From: Hasllibacter sp. MH4015
GTDB taxonomy: Bacteria; Pseudomonadota; Alphaproteobacteria; Rhodobacterales; Rhodobacteraceae
Assembly: GCF_020177575.1 (NCBI RefSeq)
Contig: NZ_JAHTBK010000001.1
Coordinates: 3,364,001 to 3,428,000, forward strand
Direction of reading: 5' to 3'
Length of the DNA stretch: 64,000 nt
The number at the start of each line of letters is the position of its first letter. Within the stretch, counting starts at the first letter, position 1. Below the pieces are notes generated by a model, which had not been told where the DNA came from, did no database searches, and saw nothing but the letters and a program-made list of their open reading frames with translations. Below, piece after piece: positions 32,129 to 41,189 of the stretch. The position numbers were made by a program, and so were the translations under genes.

Positions 32129-33138
32129 GGGCGCCACCCCGCCAGATTGTCCGCGATGCGGTAATGCCCCGTCTCGATCCCGTTCCAGTTGCGGATCGGG
32201 CCGTGGGTGAAGGCCCGCGCTTCGGGGTGGTTCGGGTCCAGAACGCCCAACGCGCCCAAGATCTGGGTAATCGCGGCCTCGGACCCGCGCGTGGCACCGT
32301 CGCTGATCTTGAGCGCGACGCCGACGGAAAGCTCCGGCACGATGGCGATGAAAACGCCTTCCGCCCCGGTCTTGATCGCGGCGCGGCCCTCCATGACCCG
32401 CATCAACCTTGTGCAGGCCCGCCCCTCTCCCGCCACAAGGTCCGGATGCCGCATCATTGCGTTGCGCAACCGGACCATCGCCGCTTGCCGCGCCCCGCCA
32501 TCCTCTCGTGCGGCGGCGAAGGCTGCCATGGCTCGGGCCAGACCTGACAGCCGCGTGGCGAAGTTCGGGGCGGAGCATCCGTCGATCGCGAAATCGGGGT
32601 TCGCCTCATCCGTGACGTCGTCCCACGCCTCCGAAATCGCGCGCTGCAAGGTATGGGACGGATCATGGTATTCCGGCCCGGCACCGACATGTTTGGTGAA
32701 GGTCAGAAAGCCCGTGTGCTTGCCAGAACAATTGTTGTGGCGTTGATCCGGCCCGCATTGGGAACAGATCAACCCGTCGCGCGCCGGGACGTCGCTGGGC
32801 CATTGCACGCCGCATCGCAGATCGGCCTCCCCAAGATCCAGATCATCCAGCCAGCGCGTCACACGATCGGTATGGATCGCCGCGCCCTGATGTGAGGCGC
32901 AGGCCAGCGCCAGGTGCTCGTCCGACAGCCCAAAGGCATTGGCCGCCCCACTTTCCACCAGCGGAAGCGCCTGAATCATCTTCGACGACGACCGGGGCAA
33001 AATGCGCTTGTCCGGCTCTCCCCACGACCCGATCATCCCTTCGCCGTGACGCCAGATCACCGCGTGACCGCCATGTTGAGATTCCAGAATTGGACCGCGA
33101 TGGACCTCGACCAAAAGCTCTGCTGCGTTCTCTGCCAT
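32125..33138 (-). CDS. Class 3 (Rhizobium-type) L-asparaginase
   Basis: 337 residues, the size of the thermolabile L-asparaginase II family found in Rhizobium, structurally related to serine-dependent beta-lactamase-like hydrolases rather than to E. coli AnsA/AnsB. Signatures seen: RSSSKMIQALPL (Ser-Ser-x-Lys), CASHQGAA, and HNNCSGKHTGFL, whose cysteine belongs to the metal-binding site. It hydrolyses asparagine to aspartate and ammonia, feeding nitrogen to assimilation. No signal peptide, so cytoplasmic. The stop overlaps that of the convergent kinase by 4 bases. Confidence 0.87.
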   Translation of the reverse strand: MAENAAELLVEVHRGPILESQHGGHAVIWRHGEGMIGSWGEPDKRILPRSSSKMIQALPLVESGAANAFGLSDEHLALACASHQGAAIHTDRVTRWLDDLDLGEADLRCGVQWPSDVPARDGLICSQCGPDQRHNNCSGKHTGFLTFTKHVGAGPEYHDPSHTLQRAISEAWDDVTDEANPDFAIDGCSAPNFATRLSGLARAMAAFAAAREDGGARQAAMVRLRNAMMRHPDLVAGEGRACTRLMRVMEGRAAIKTGAEGVFIAIVPELSVGVALKISDGATRGSEAAITQILGALGVLDPNHPEARAFTHGPIRNWNGIETGHYRIADNLAGWRP

Positions 33139-33314
33139 GGTGTTTTCGTCCCAATCCCTTCACATCCCGGCGAATTTCCGCCATCGGGGCTTTTTTCAAC
33201 GAACCGTTTCGGCTAGTTTATCCCCGATTACGGCTCGGACGCCCTCATCTGTTTGATGACGCAAAAAAAGGGTGCCGACCAGAGGCAGCGATGGGGCTGG
33301 AGGCTCTGACAACA

Positions 33315-33848
33315 ATGAAGACATATCTTGCTGGTATTCTGGCGGGCGCGATTGCCATTTCAGGCACGGTCGCAATCGCGCAGGATGGTGAAGAATCCAC
33401 CAACCGTGTGAACGCGGAAACCGATTGGTCCGTGTTCGTCGAAGATGACCCGACGCAATGCTGGGTCGTGTCGACACCGTCTGAAACCGTGAACACAAGG
33501 GATGGGCGTGTCGTATCCGTGCGGCGTGGCGAAATCCTGATGTTCGTGTCGTTCTGGCCGGGCCAGGAACGTCTGGGTGAAGTCAGCTTCACCGGCGGCT
33601 ATCCCTTCGCCGATGGCTCCACCGTCACGATGGAGATCGGGAGCACGTCCTTCGAGCTGTTCACCGAAGGTGAGATGGCGTGGGCCGCGTCCCCGCAGGA
33701 CGATGATCGGATCATCACCGCGATGAAGCGCGGGGCCGAAGCGGTTCTGACAGCCCGGTCCTCCCGTGGCACCCAGACACAGGACACGTTCAGCCTTCTG
33801 GGCTTCACGGCCGCCGTCGAGGATGCAGAGACCCGCTGCGGGACCTGA
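33315..33848 (+). CDS. IalB-family exported protein, copy 1
   Basis: 177 residues: signal peptide (MKTYLAGILAGAIAISG, cleavage after VAIAQ), then an invasion-associated-locus-B-type domain with WSVFVEDDPTQCWVVS, MFVSFWPG, GYPFADGS and a C-terminal Cys (ETRCGT) probably bonded to the first. IalB proteins of Bartonella affect host-cell entry; in free-living Rhodobacterales the family is common and its role unknown, so no virulence claim follows. I chose ATG 33315 for the clean signal peptide; ATG 33291 would add eight residues. The next gene is a close paralogue 5 bases downstream, so the pair arose by tandem duplication. Confidence 0.82.
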   Translation: MKTYLAGILAGAIAISGTVAIAQDGEESTNRVNAETDWSVFVEDDPTQCWVVSTPSETVNTRDGRVVSVRRGEILMFVSFWPGQERLGEVSFTGGYPFADGSTVTMEIGSTSFELFTEGEMAWAASPQDDDRIITAMKRGAEAVLTARSSRGTQTQDTFSLLGFTAAVEDAETRCGT

Positions 33849-33853
33849 TCGAC

Positions 33854-34360
33854 ATGCGATTTGCTTTCTGCGCCTTCGGGTTGCTGCTTTGTGCTGCCGG
33901 GTCGGCAATGGCCCAGGTGCAGGACGCGCCTTGGCCCGTTTACGTTCAGGAGGATCCGACACGCTGCTGGATCACGTCCGATCCAAGCGGAACAGTGGCC
34001 ACGCGTGACGGGCAAGACGTGTCGGATGCCATCAATCGCGATGAAGCGCTGATCTTCGTGTCGTTTTGGCCGGACGACGGACGTGTGGGTGAGATCAGCT
34101 ATACAGGCGGATATCAGTTCGCGAATGGAAGCACGGTGGCGCTGGCCATCGGCGATGCCGTGTTTGACCTGTTCACGGAGGGCCCGATGTCCTGGGCCGG
34201 ATCGCCGGAGGTCGACGCGCAGATCATCGCGGCAATGCGCGACGGGGCCGAGATGGTGGTGACGGCTACGTCGACACGCGGGACGGAGGTTGTGGACACA
34301 TTCAACCTGCAAGGTTTCGCGCTTGCCATGAATGATGCGGAACTACGCTGCGCGAACTGA
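33854..34360 (+). CDS. IalB-family exported protein, copy 2
   Basis: 168 residues with its own signal peptide ([17 protein letters not shown]) and the same periplasmic domain as its upstream neighbour: [47 protein letters not shown] and a closing ELRCAN. Alignment by eye shows the same motif order and near-equal spacing, with divergence in the charged loops, so the duplication is old. The gap to copy 1 is five bases, implying one transcript. The rlmN start is about 88 bases downstream. Confidence 0.82.
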   Translation: MRFAFCAFGLLLCAAGSAMAQVQDAPWPVYVQEDPTRCWITSDPSGTVATRDGQDVSDAINRDEALIFVSFWPDDGRVGEISYTGGYQFANGSTVALAIGDAVFDLFTEGPMSWAGSPEVDAQIIAAMRDGAEMVVTATSTRGTEVVDTFNLQGFALAMNDAELRCAN

Positions 34361-34448
34361 TGTGGACCTGCCACGGGTCCGGGGTCAACGGGTTTGCGTG
34401 TGCGCCGACGGTCCTATATGTGACCCCAACCTCACTAGGATCACCCCG

Positions 34449-35627
34449 ATGCCCGCCTCCGCGCCGATTACGCAAGACGTTGCCACGATCAAACGCAAGC
34501 TGCCCGATGGGCCGGTCAACCTGATTGGGCTGACCCGCGATGGGCTTCGCGCCGCCCTGATCGACGCGGGTACGCCGGAAAAGCAGGCGAAGATGCGGAC
34601 CGGCCAAATCTGGCAATGGCTCTACCAGAAAGGCGTGCGCGATTTCGCGGCGATGACGAACCTCAGCAAGGATTACCGAGCCATGCTGGCGAGCACCTTC
34701 GCGGCGGACGTGCCCGAGGTCGTGTCCAAGCAGGTCAGCGCGGATGGCACCCGCAAGTATCTGGTTCGGATCGCGGGCGGGCATGAGGTTGAGGTCGTCT
34801 ATATCCCCGAGGTTGATCGCGGGACGCTCTGTATCTCCAGCCAGGTTGGCTGCACGCTGACCTGTTCGTTCTGCCACACCGGCACACAGAAGCTGGTCCG
34901 TAACCTGACGGCGGGGGAGATTATCGGCCAGGTCATGCTGGCCCGCGACGATCTGGATGAATGGACGGCAGCGGGCGAAGGCTCGGACGCCAAGCCGCGC
35001 CTTGTGTCGAACATCGTGCTGATGGGCATGGGGGAGCCGCTCTATAATTTCGAGAACGTGCGCGACGCGATGAAGATCGCGATGGACCCCGAGGGGATTT
35101 CCCTGTCCCGGCGGCGCATCACGCTTTCCACATCGGGCGTGGTGCCAGAGATTGCGCGCACGGCGGAAGAGATCGGGTGCCAACTTGCGGTGTCGTTTCA
35201 CGCCACGACGGACGAGGTGCGCGACAAGCTGGTGCCGATCAACAAGCGGTGGCCGATTGCGGATTTGCTCGACGCGCTGCGCGCTTACCCCAAGGCATCG
35301 AACAGCGAGCGGATCACGTTTGAATACGTGATGCTGAAGGATGTGAACGACAGCGATGAGGATGCGCGGCGGCTGGTGAAGTTAATCCAGGGCATTCCGG
35401 CGAAGATCAATCTGATCCCCTTCAACGAATGGCCCGGCGCGCCGTATGAGCGGTCCGATTGGGAGCGGATCGAACGGTTTGCCGATATCGTCTACAAGGC
35501 GGGATATGCCTCCCCCATCCGCACACCGCGTGGCGAGGACATCATGGCCGCCTGTGGTCAGCTGAAGTCGGCGACCGAGCGTGCGCGGAAGTCGCGCAAG
35601 CAGATCGAGGCCGAGGCGGGCCTGTAA
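34449..35627 (+). CDS. rlmN: Dual-specificity 23S rRNA/tRNA adenine-C2 methyltransferase
   Basis: Radical-SAM enzyme that methylates A2503 of 23S rRNA and A37 of some tRNAs. The 392-residue protein has the [13 protein letters not shown] cluster motif (Cys-x3-Cys-x2-Cys), GMGEPLYNF for SAM binding, and the methyl-carrying Cys in [14 protein letters not shown] near the C-terminus. ATG at 34449 has AGGA at 34437-34440, 8 bases upstream; a frame extending back to 34332 overlaps the IalB copy 2 gene and lacks similarity. Its stop codon lies in the loop of an intrinsic terminator. Confidence 0.96.
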   Translation: MPASAPITQDVATIKRKLPDGPVNLIGLTRDGLRAALIDAGTPEKQAKMRTGQIWQWLYQKGVRDFAAMTNLSKDYRAMLASTFAADVPEVVSKQVSADGTRKYLVRIAGGHEVEVVYIPEVDRGTLCISSQVGCTLTCSFCHTGTQKLVRNLTAGEIIGQVMLARDDLDEWTAAGEGSDAKPRLVSNIVLMGMGEPLYNFENVRDAMKIAMDPEGISLSRRRITLSTSGVVPEIARTAEEIGCQLAVSFHATTDEVRDKLVPINKRWPIADLLDALRAYPKASNSERITFEYVMLKDVNDSDEDARRLVKLIQGIPAKINLIPFNEWPGAPYERSDWERIERFADIVYKAGYASPIRTPRGEDIMAACGQLKSATERARKSRKQIEAEAGL

Positions 35628-35650
35628 CAGGCGTCTCGTTTTTCTTTTTC
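35613..35650 (+). terminator. Intrinsic terminator of rlmN with stop codon in the loop
   Basis: Stem GAGGC (35613-35617)/GTCTC (35633-35637), a GG bulge, inner stem GCCTG (35620-35624)/CAGGC (35628-35632), and loop TAA (35625-35627), which is the rlmN stop codon. It is followed by GTTTTTCTTTTTC. The hairpin thus spans the last codons of the gene. Confidence 0.7.
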
Positions 35651-35708
35651 TGAAGGAGGAACCCGTTCGGGCGCACCGCGTTAGTGGGCGCCGCAATGCC
35701 GTTGTGGC

Positions 35709-35739
35709 AAAAGAAAAGGCGCCACCCGAAGGCAGCGCC
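35709..35739 (-). terminator. Intrinsic terminator of the small exported protein gene
   Basis: Read on the minus strand: a 9-base-pair stem from GGCGC to GGCGCC (two G-U pairs) closed by a C(TTCG)G tetraloop, followed by TTTTCTTTT. It lies 30 bases past the stop of the gene at 35769-35954. Confidence 0.85.
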
Positions 35740-35768
35740 AATTCAATGTCGTGTAACCGATCCGCGGA

Positions 35769-35954
35769 TCAGTTGTGGTGCAATGCCAGAACCAGCAGGA
35801 GCACGGCGATGGCGGGCACCAGGATGCCGCCGGCCGAGGAGCCGGTGTCTTCAACGATGACCACGGGCTCGATGTGAGCCGGTTCAACGTAACCGCCTGC
35901 AAATGCGCCAGTGGCGACAACAGACAGAGCAGCAGCGAGAGCAAGTTTCTTCAT
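35769..35954 (-). CDS. Small exported/membrane protein (61 residues)
   Basis: Very short but well supported: GGAGG is 5 bases before the ATG at 35954, and a tetraloop terminator follows the stop. Sequence layout: signal peptide MKKLALAAALSVVATGAFAG, a 20-residue acidic, Pro/Val-rich linker (EPAHIEPVVIVEDTG), and a C-terminal hydrophobic segment (GGILVPAIAVLLLVLALHH). Similar tiny proteins are common in Rhodobacterales genomes; I know no function. The single-gene, strongly expressed appearance suggests an abundant envelope microprotein. Confidence 0.75.
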   Translation of the reverse strand: MKKLALAAALSVVATGAFAGGYVEPAHIEPVVIVEDTGSSAGGILVPAIAVLLLVLALHHN

Positions 35955-36243
35955 AATATCCTCCAAGATACGCCCCTTTCACGCACAATGCGCAGGTTAG
36001 GGCACCCAAGACTGTACCTCGTGTTCAGGTTTAACCAGCAACGTGGTGCGATTGCAATGGGAGTGAATTTCATCTCCGGACATGATTTCGGGTATGTCGT
36101 CAAAAAAGCAACACTTCCGGGCCGGTCCGGGCGAAAGAGCGCCGTGAGTCGCGATTTTCCCGTTCTTTAGCGCGGTACCACAGCAGGGTTTTCCGCCATT
36201 CGGAAGGCGAATCAACGTGTTAAGCGCCGATTCGCTGCCTGCC

Positions 36244-36726
36244 TTAGGGGTAGATCGAAATCGGCGTTCCGTTCTGAACCATGGCGTAAATCTGGCGCAT
36301 CTCGGCATTCGTCACCGCGATGCACCCAACGGTCCAGTCATCCACGCGCCGAAATGGCCGCGGCGTGCCGTGAATGAAGATGTCGCCACCGGGACTGACG
36401 CCGCGTGCGCGGGCCTGGGCAATATCGTCCTCGTTGGGATAGCTGATGCCGATCGACAGATACCATTGGCTGTTCGGATTGCGCCGGTCGATGATGTAGT
36501 CGCCCTCCGGCGTCCGTCCGTCGCCTTCTTCCAACTTGTGGCCTTCCGGGGCAAATCCAAGCTCGATCTCATAGGTCTCAAGCACTTCATCGCCGTGGTA
36601 GAGGAACATCAGCCGCTCGTTCTTGAGGACGACGACACGCGTGACCTCTGGCCCGTCATAGTCGATGAAGCGAGAGCAGCCTGACAGGACCGCAAGGCTG
36701 AGAAGGGCAATGAGAAGAAAACGCAT
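36244..36726 (-). CDS. L,D-transpeptidase (YkuD-domain) lipoprotein
   Basis: 160 residues. Lipobox LSGC places the lipidated cysteine at residue 17. A YkuD domain fills the rest: RVVVLKNERLMFLYHG, GRTPEGDYIIDRRNPNS, and the active-site block IFIHGTPRPF then DDWTVGCIAVTN with catalytic His and Cys. Such enzymes form 3-3 peptidoglycan cross-links or attach proteins to the wall; short stand-alone YkuD lipoproteins could do either, or cleave. It is a single gene; flanking spacers are about 60 bases upstream and 290 downstream, the latter holding no gene I can support. Confidence 0.87.
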   Translation of the reverse strand: MRFLLIALLSLAVLSGCSRFIDYDGPEVTRVVVLKNERLMFLYHGDEVLETYEIELGFAPEGHKLEEGDGRTPEGDYIIDRRNPNSQWYLSIGISYPNEDDIAQARARGVSPGGDIFIHGTPRPFRRVDDWTVGCIAVTNAEMRQIYAMVQNGTPISIYP

Positions 36727-36787
36727 GGATCTGTCCGCTCGAATATTTTTCGATGTGATACACCGATAACCCCGCCCAAGGCGAGGG

Positions 36788-37645
36788 TCAGGTGCCCGCT
36801 TCGGCAGAAAGAAGCTGGGCCAGCGCGCTGCGATAATCGGGGTAGAGGAGCGTCACGCCCAACTCCTCCTTGATCCGTTTGTTGGAGACGCGCTTCGATT
36901 CGGCATAGAAGCTTCGGCCCATCGGCGACATCTCTGCCTCCTCGAACGGGATGGCGGGCGGGATCGGCAGGTCGAGCAGCTTCGCCGCATGGGCAAGCAC
37001 GTCCTGCGGTGGGGCCGGATCGTCGTCACAGACATTGTAGGCGGCACCGGGATTGGGCCGCGCGATGGAGGCGCGCAGGACCTGTGCGATGTCGTCCACA
37101 TGGCATCGACTGAACACCTGTCCCTCCTTGATGATTCGCCGCGCTGTGCCGTTACGCACCTTGGCGAAAGGACCGCGGCCAGGCCCGTAAATGCCCGCAA
37201 GGCGAAAGATGTGAACCGGCAGACCGTGTTTGCGGTGCAGGTCCATCCAGTCCTTTTCCGTCGCCACCCGGGCCTGTCCCCGTTTGGTGGCGGGGGTCAG
37301 GGGGGTCGTTTCGTCAACCCAGCCGCCGCCATGATCGCCATAGACGCCAGTGGTCGACAGGTATCCGATCCAGTCCAGATGCGATGCATCGGAAAACGCA
37401 TCGCGCAATTCAGCCAATACCGGATCGCGCCCATCCTGCGGTCCCGCAGAGATCAGGACATGGCTTGCCTGCGCCAGATCCGCGCGCAGGTCGTCGCCGG
37501 GGAATATCCGCGGGGTGACACCGTCGGCGCGGATCGTACCCGCCTTCTCGGCCGAACGCGTGGTCGCCGTGATCTGCCAATCGCTGTTCAGGGATTGTGC
37601 GAAGGCCCGCGACGTGAAGCCGTATCCGAAGATCAACATTCTCAT
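36788..37645 (-). CDS. NAD-dependent epimerase/dehydratase-like SDR protein (YeeZ-like)
   Basis: 285-residue extended SDR. The Rossmann start [14 protein letters not shown] (GxGxTS variant) is followed by [26 protein letters not shown] (Tyr of the active site) and [14 protein letters not shown]. The proteins closest by memory are the YeeZ group, whose substrate is not established. The ATG at 37645 overlaps the queG stop (ATGA), so it is coupled to queuosine reductase and the GST-like gene in a three-gene unit. A longer frame starting at 37666 adds seven residues before the nucleotide motif and is less likely. Confidence 0.82.
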   Translation of the reverse strand: MRMLIFGYGFTSRAFAQSLNSDWQITATTRSAEKAGTIRADGVTPRIFPGDDLRADLAQASHVLISAGPQDGRDPVLAELRDAFSDASHLDWIGYLSTTGVYGDHGGGWVDETTPLTPATKRGQARVATEKDWMDLHRKHGLPVHIFRLAGIYGPGRGPFAKVRNGTARRIIKEGQVFSRCHVDDIAQVLRASIARPNPGAAYNVCDDDPAPPQDVLAHAAKLLDLPIPPAIPFEEAEMSPMGRSFYAESKRVSNKRIKEELGVTLLYPDYRSALAQLLSAEAGT

Positions 37646-38673
37646 GCCAGCTGCTCCAATGCCCATTCTGCCGCATCCGCGATGGCCACATCCGGGTCGC
37701 CCAAAAGGCCGCGCGCAACCTCCGCCAAGGCAGGCTCCCCGGAATTTCCGATGGCGTAAAGGACGTTCCGCACGAAGCGATCCCGCCCGATGCGCTTGAT
37801 CGGAGAGCCGGAGAACAACGCCCGGAACCCGACATCATCAAGCGCGGCAAGCTCCGCCAGTTTCGGCGATTGCAACTCCGCCCTCGGCGCATACCGCAAA
37901 TCCCTGGCGGCTTGGGCGAACTTGTTCCACGGGCAGACGGCCAGACAATCGTCGCAGCCATAGATACGGTTGCCCATCTTCGCCCGAAGCTCCGGCGCGA
38001 CAGGGCCTTTGTGCTCGATAGTGAGGTAAGAGATGCAGCGCCGCGCATCGAGCTTAAAGGGCGCCGGAAACGCGTCGGTCGGACAGATATCAAGGCACGC
38101 GGTGCACGTCCCACAATGGTCCACTTGCGGTTCCTCAACGGGCAACTCGACGGTTGTGAAAATCGCGCCCAGGAAGAACCAATTCCCCATGTCGCGGGAC
38201 AGAAGATTGGTGTGCTTGCCCTGCCATCCCAGCCCTGCGGCCTGCGCCAGCGGCTTTTCCATGACCGGCGCGGTATCCACGAACACTTTGATCTGTTCGC
38301 CCGGGCATTGATCCAGAAGCCAGCGCCCGACCCGTTTGAGGCGCTTCTTCACGACGTCGTGGTAGTCGCGGTTTTGGGCGTAGACACTGATCGTTCCGCA
38401 ATCACGCGCATCCAAAGCGGCCAGCGGATCGACCTCCGGCGTGTAGGGCTCGGCCAGCATGACGATGGAGTTCGCTTCTGGCCACAGGATGTCGGGCGCG
38501 CCGCGCCAATGCATCCGTTCGGCCATCCAGTTCATCTGTCCATGGTGCCCGGCGGCGACGAAGTCGGCCAGGCGCGCGCCAAGCTCGGGCAGGGCATCGG
38601 GCTTGCAAACGCCCATCTTCGCAAACCCCGCCTCCCGGGCCTCGCGCAGAAGGGCGTCCTTTAGGCCGCTCAA
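37642..38673 (-). CDS. queG: Epoxyqueuosine reductase
   Basis: Last step of queuosine tRNA modification: cobalamin-dependent reduction of epoxyqueuosine. 343 residues, with [28 protein letters not shown], and two 4Fe-4S motifs [12 protein letters not shown] and [15 protein letters not shown]; the C-terminal part forms HEAT-like helices. No ATG exists before the conserved core; TTG at 38673 overlaps the stop of the GST-like gene (TTGA) and gives the usual N-terminus ([14 protein letters not shown]). Middle gene of the GST-queG-SDR operon. Confidence 0.93.
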   Translation of the reverse strand: MSGLKDALLREAREAGFAKMGVCKPDALPELGARLADFVAAGHHGQMNWMAERMHWRGAPDILWPEANSIVMLAEPYTPEVDPLAALDARDCGTISVYAQNRDYHDVVKKRLKRVGRWLLDQCPGEQIKVFVDTAPVMEKPLAQAAGLGWQGKHTNLLSRDMGNWFFLGAIFTTVELPVEEPQVDHCGTCTACLDICPTDAFPAPFKLDARRCISYLTIEHKGPVAPELRAKMGNRIYGCDDCLAVCPWNKFAQAARDLRYAPRAELQSPKLAELAALDDVGFRALFSGSPIKRIGRDRFVRNVLYAIGNSGEPALAEVARGLLGDPDVAIADAAEWALEQLA

Positions 38674-39335
38674 AAGTCGAGGTCGGCGTAATGGGCCGGC
38701 TGTGGGAACCCGAAAATCTGGTCCGCCAGGATCGACCGGAACGCGGGGCGCGATTTGATCGTCGCGTACCAGTCCTTCACCGGCGCGCTCAGGCTCCAGT
38801 CCACGTCGGAGATGTAGTCGAGGCACGATAGCTGCGCGGCGGCAGCGAAATCGGCCATCGTCATCCTGTCGCCCGCCAGCCAGCGGCGGTGATCCAGAAG
38901 CCAGTCCATATAGCGCAAGTGAAACTTGATGTTTGTCGCCCCGGTCTTGACCGCGCGTCCATCAGGGTATCCGCCGCGCATCAGCTTCTTGTGGACCCTT
39001 TCGTGGACCAGGTTGCACGTGACCTCGCGATGAAACTTGTCGTCGAACCACGCCACCAGACGTCGAACCTCCGCACGGCCGGCGGGATCGCGGGGCAAAA
39101 GCGCGGGCTCCGGGACGGTTTCCTCAAGGTATTCGCAAATTGCCTGACTATCGCTCAACGTCATGCCGTCGATCTTCAGGACCGGCACCTTGCCCGCCGG
39201 GTTGCGGCGCAAGAACTCCGTGGTCGGCTCCCAATACGTCTCCTCGACCAGCTCCACCTCTATCTTCTTTTCCGCGAGGATCAGGCGCACCTTCCGGCAG
39301 AAGGGGGACAGCGGGAAATGGTAGAGGCGGTTCAT
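38670..39335 (-). CDS. Glutathione S-transferase-fold protein, possibly FzlA-like
   Basis: 221 residues: an N-terminal thioredoxin-like domain ([40 protein letters not shown]) and a C-terminal helical domain ending in [14 protein letters not shown]. The SPFCRK segment puts a cysteine at the position of the catalytic Ser/Cys. GST-fold proteins linked to queG in alphaproteobacteria include FzlA, an FtsZ-binding constriction factor; I suspect that relationship from the extended hydrophobic C-terminus, but cannot confirm it without alignment. First gene of the operon with queG and the SDR gene. Confidence 0.72.
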   Translation of the reverse strand: MNRLYHFPLSPFCRKVRLILAEKKIEVELVEETYWEPTTEFLRRNPAGKVPVLKIDGMTLSDSQAICEYLEETVPEPALLPRDPAGRAEVRRLVAWFDDKFHREVTCNLVHERVHKKLMRGGYPDGRAVKTGATNIKFHLRYMDWLLDHRRWLAGDRMTMADFAAAAQLSCLDYISDVDWSLSAPVKDWYATIKSRPAFRSILADQIFGFPQPAHYADLDF

Positions 39336-39386
39336 GGGATTGCTCGTGTCGTTGCCCCCCGTCTTTGCAAGAGGGTTTGGGAAAAA

Positions 39387-40112
39387 TCAATTCGCAAAGC
39401 AGGCATCGCGTCCATCGGCGCGGATCGTCGCCGCCCCGTTTGCAATGGATCGCGCGCGGCGGTCCACGGAATTGGACGGCGCGCTGGCATTGCGCTGTTG
39501 CGGGTTGGGCAGGACTGCGGCCAGAAGCGAGGCTTGGCGCGGGGTAAGATCCACGGCGGAGATACCGAAATGATGCTGCGCGGCCGCCTCGGCCCCGAAC
39601 ACGCCGGGCGCGAATTCGGCAACGTTAAGGTAAACTTCCAACACCCGACGCTTGGGCCAGATCAGTTCCATCACGGGGGTAATAACGGCCTCCAACGCCT
39701 TCCGCACCCACGATCGCCCGTGCCACAGGAAGGCGTTCTTAACCGTTTGCTGGCTGATCGTGGAGCCGCCACGCGCCGCGCCATCGGCAATCGCGTCGCG
39801 GATCGCGGACATGTCGAAACCCCAATGCAGGCAGAAATTCGCATCCTCTGCCGCCACGGCAGCCCGCGCCAGATGGGGCGAGATGTCTTCCATGGGGACC
39901 CAATCGCGTTCCACCCCGCCAAGTCGTGCGCGTTCTTGCAGGATGTAGATCGTCGTCGGCACCGGCACGAAAGCGTAGAGGACGATCCACAAAAGCATCA
40001 GTGCCACGGCACCGAACAGGCCACGCCAAAGCCATCGCCGAAACGTCCGCGCCCATCGCCGCGCCCGCGACTCGGTCTTCTTCTTTTTCGTTTTCCGTGT
40101 GCGCTGCGCCAA
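39387..40112 (-). CDS. mtgA: Monofunctional peptidoglycan glycosyltransferase
   Basis: GT51 enzyme that polymerises lipid II without a transpeptidase domain. From TTG at 40112 the product is 241 residues, the family size: Lys/Arg-rich cytoplasmic tail (RTRKTKKKKT), one transmembrane helix (LFGAVALMLLWIVLYAFV), catalytic Glu in AVAAEDANFCLHWGFD, then GGSTISQQTVKNAFLW and RKALEAVITPVMELIWPK, and EVYLNVAEFAPGVFGAEAAA. The frame is open up to 40223, which would add a 37-residue N-terminus overlapping the divergent agmatinase promoter; I prefer the TTG with GAGAG upstream. It shares a short divergent spacer with the ureohydrolase gene. Confidence 0.9.
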   Translation of the reverse strand: MAQRTRKTKKKKTESRARRWARTFRRWLWRGLFGAVALMLLWIVLYAFVPVPTTIYILQERARLGGVERDWVPMEDISPHLARAAVAAEDANFCLHWGFDMSAIRDAIADGAARGGSTISQQTVKNAFLWHGRSWVRKALEAVITPVMELIWPKRRVLEVYLNVAEFAPGVFGAEAAAQHHFGISAVDLTPRQASLLAAVLPNPQQRNASAPSNSVDRRARSIANGAATIRADGRDACFAN

Positions 40113-40232
40113 ACTGCTCTCACGAGGGATAGCCCATATTTGCGTTTCAAATACCTCCGCTGGCGGCTCCGACGCCAGCCCCACGCGCAACATCCGCTTG
40201 AAGGCGCGTCCCATTCGCCGCACCTTGGCCCC

Positions 40233-41189
40233 ATGTCACATGGATATGACCGAGGCCGCCTGAATCTGCCCTTTGTGGGGATCGCCACTTTCGGCAAGTA
40301 CGATTACGTGTCCGACTGGTCCCGCATCGACGCCGATATCGCGGTGCTGGGTGCGCCGTTTGATTTCGGCACGCAATGGCGCCCCGGCGCACGCTTCGGC
40401 CCGCGCGGGATCAGGGAGGCGTCGACGCTTTTCGCTTTCGGCCATGACGGCGCCTACGATCACGAAGATGATGTCACCTATCTTGGGCCCGGAACGAAGA
40501 TCGTGGATATGGGGGATGCGGACATCATCCACACCGATACCGAAGCCTCCCACGCCAATATCGAGGCGGGCGTGCGCGCCGCGTTGGACGCGGGCGCAAT
40601 CCCCGTCACGCTTGGCGGCGACCACTCAATCAATATCCCCTGCATCCGCGCGTTTGACGGTCGTGGTCCGATCCATGTAGTCCAGATCGACGCGCATCTC
40701 GATTTCGTGGATGAGCGGCACGGCGTGCGCCACGGCCATGGCAATCCGATGCGCCGCGCGGCGGAGCAGGACCACGTCTCGGGCCTGTCGCAATTCGGCA
40801 TCCGAAACGTCAGTTCCACCGCAAAGGATGGATACGAGGATGCCCGCCGATTTGGGTCAGACATCCAGTCGGTTCGCCAGTTTCGCATTTTGGGAGTGGA
40901 CGCCGCGGCCGCGCGGGTACCGCCTGATACGGACCTCTACATTACGATAGACATTGACGGTTTCGATCCGTCCATCGCGCCGGGCACGGGCACGCCTTCC
41001 CACGGTGGGTTCCTTTACTACGAGGTCTTGGAGTTCCTCGCCATCCTTGCCAAGCGCAACAGGATCGTCGGTGTCGATCTGGTGGAGGTCGCGCCGGATT
41101 ACGACCGGGATGGCACAACGGCGATTCTTGCCGCGCAGCTTCTGTTCAACCTCATGGGGCGCATTCTTCACGCGCGGGGCGGGGCCTAG
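40233..41189 (+). CDS. speB: Agmatinase-type ureohydrolase
   Basis: 318-residue Mn-dependent ureohydrolase. The three metal-ligand motifs are present: LGGDHSIN, QIDAHLDF and TIDIDGFDPSIAPGTGTP. They define the arginase/agmatinase family. The size and GTQWRPGARFGPRGIREAS segment fit agmatinase, which splits agmatine to putrescine and urea, but guanidinobutyrase or similar guanidino hydrolases share these motifs, so the symbol is provisional. The ATG at 40233 gives the normal N-terminus; an open frame extending far upstream is antisense to mtgA and the GST gene. It converges on topoisomerase IB with a shared CTAG stop. Confidence 0.85.
   Translation: MSHGYDRGRLNLPFVGIATFGKYDYVSDWSRIDADIAVLGAPFDFGTQWRPGARFGPRGIREASTLFAFGHDGAYDHEDDVTYLGPGTKIVDMGDADIIHTDTEASHANIEAGVRAALDAGAIPVTLGGDHSINIPCIRAFDGRGPIHVVQIDAHLDFVDERHGVRHGHGNPMRRAAEQDHVSGLSQFGIRNVSSTAKDGYEDARRFGSDIQSVRQFRILGVDAAAARVPPDTDLYITIDIDGFDPSIAPGTGTPSHGGFLYYEVLEFLAILAKRNRIVGVDLVEVAPDYDRDGTTAILAAQLLFNLMGRILHARGGA

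Noticed and set aside
35775-36170. 131-codon plus-strand frame through the small protein gene and its spacer
   Set aside because: It is antisense to the well-supported 61-residue gene and has no SD.
35997-36308. 103-codon minus-strand frame over the L,D-transpeptidase 3' end
   Set aside because: Overlaps a certain gene in another frame and has no plausible SD or composition.
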